A stretch of DNA of 43,496 nucleotides, taken from positions 1 through 43,496 of the forward strand of contig JAJDVT010000068.1 of the NCBI GenBank assembly GCA_022826005.1. Reading direction: 5' to 3'. This document shows positions 43,280 through 43,496 of this stretch, one piece after another. The notes beneath the pieces are model-generated. The model was not told the origin of the DNA. It searched no databases and saw only the letters and a list, made by a program, of their open reading frames with translations. Source of the stretch: Gemmatimonadota bacterium (lineage in GTDB: Bacteria; Gemmatimonadota; Gemmatimonadetes; Longimicrobiales; Gaopeijiaceae). Within the stretch, counting starts at the first letter, position 1, and every line of letters starts with the position of its first letter. The translations under genes and the position numbers were made by a program.

Positions 43280-43367
43280 AACATTTCCCGAACTGTGGGG
43301 TATAAGAAGGTAGGGCAGCGAACCGCTCGCCCTCGACCACCGGCCCTTCAGACCCCGGGATCAGACC

Positions 43368-43496
43368 ATGATAGTCACCCACTCCCCCACCCCGACCTGC
43401 CCCGACGATCCCCTCGGCGACGAAATCGCCGCGCTCTGCGCCCATATCAGCGCCGCTACATACCGCCTCCTCACCCTGCTCCAGGTCTTCGACGAA
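43368..43496 (+). CDS. Start of a DUF222-like (HNH endonuclease-type) gene, partial
   Basis: The first 43 residues are open to the right edge. DDPLGDEIAALCAHISAATYRLLTLLQVFDE resembles the N-terminal helices of DUF222 proteins, which usually carry an HNH endonuclease domain further on. That C-terminal part is outside the window, so the name is tentative. A TATAAG string at 43302 could be a -10, about 60 bases before the ATG. Confidence 0.6.
   Translation, partial: MIVTHSPTPTCPDDPLGDEIAALCAHISAATYRLLTLLQVFDE

Overview
The window is a 43.5 kb piece of a high-GC bacterial chromosome. The gene content suggests a Gemmatimonadota-type organism: lipoprotein and Tat signals on many enzymes, sortilin-like BNR propellers, NHL propellers, DUF1080, DUF2911, Tat-exported aldo/keto reductases and a DUF222 gene start. 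The phylum is an inference from gene repertoire; there is no marker gene such as rRNA to settle it.

Layout. (1) 1-560: the end of a homocysteine S-methyltransferase gene and a tRNA-Pro(GGG). (2) 581-14929: a long, almost gap-free minus-strand run. Read in transcription order it encodes a P1-family peptidase, a sodium:solute symporter, a trans-3-hydroxyproline dehydratase-type proline racemase homologue, a lipoprotein TIM-barrel isomerase, an MFS transporter, a Gfo/Idh/MocA oxidoreductase, a second TIM-barrel isomerase and a DUF1080 3-keto-glycoside hydrolase. It ends with a tandemly duplicated pair of genes: a small beta-barrel-like protein followed by a metzincin-like lipoprotein peptidase, present twice. 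(3) 15096-16427: an apparent divergent promoter region with an excellent sigma-54 site driving an 81-residue exported peptide, followed by an ABC-type six-helix membrane protein with no ATPase domain. (4) 16431-19030: a decayed AbgB-like M20 peptidase remnant, an NHL lipoprotein, and three tandem TonB-C-like units, one of them frameshifted. (5) 19099-28435: a sortilin-like propeller protein, a Tat-exported aldo/keto reductase, a DUF697-like protein, and a gamma-glutamyltransferase/S9 peptidase pair. (6) 28467-35137: a MATE transporter, two paralogous four-helix membrane proteins, a SRPBCC/SnoaL-type fusion, a second Tat aldo/keto reductase, an exported amidohydrolase and a methyltransferase. 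(7) 35253-43496: DUF2911, NHL and 6-bladed propeller proteins, an SDR with a signal peptide, a PQQ-type sugar dehydrogenase lipoprotein, an orphan ABC solute-binding lipoprotein, a YdeI-family protein and the start of a DUF222-like gene.

How it fits together. The dominant theme is extracytoplasmic handling of peptides and sugars: many lipoproteins or exported enzymes, uptake systems, and cytoplasmic enzymes for sugar oxidation and hydroxyproline dehydration. The gene set would suit growth on glycosylated, collagen-like or other hydroxyproline-containing material, but that is inference. The best candidates for something undescribed are the duplicated barrel/metallopeptidase pair, the sigma-54-driven secreted peptide, and a 21-bp-phased AT-rich direct repeat ahead of the hydroxyproline dehydratase with a related AT-rich site ahead of the S9 peptidase.
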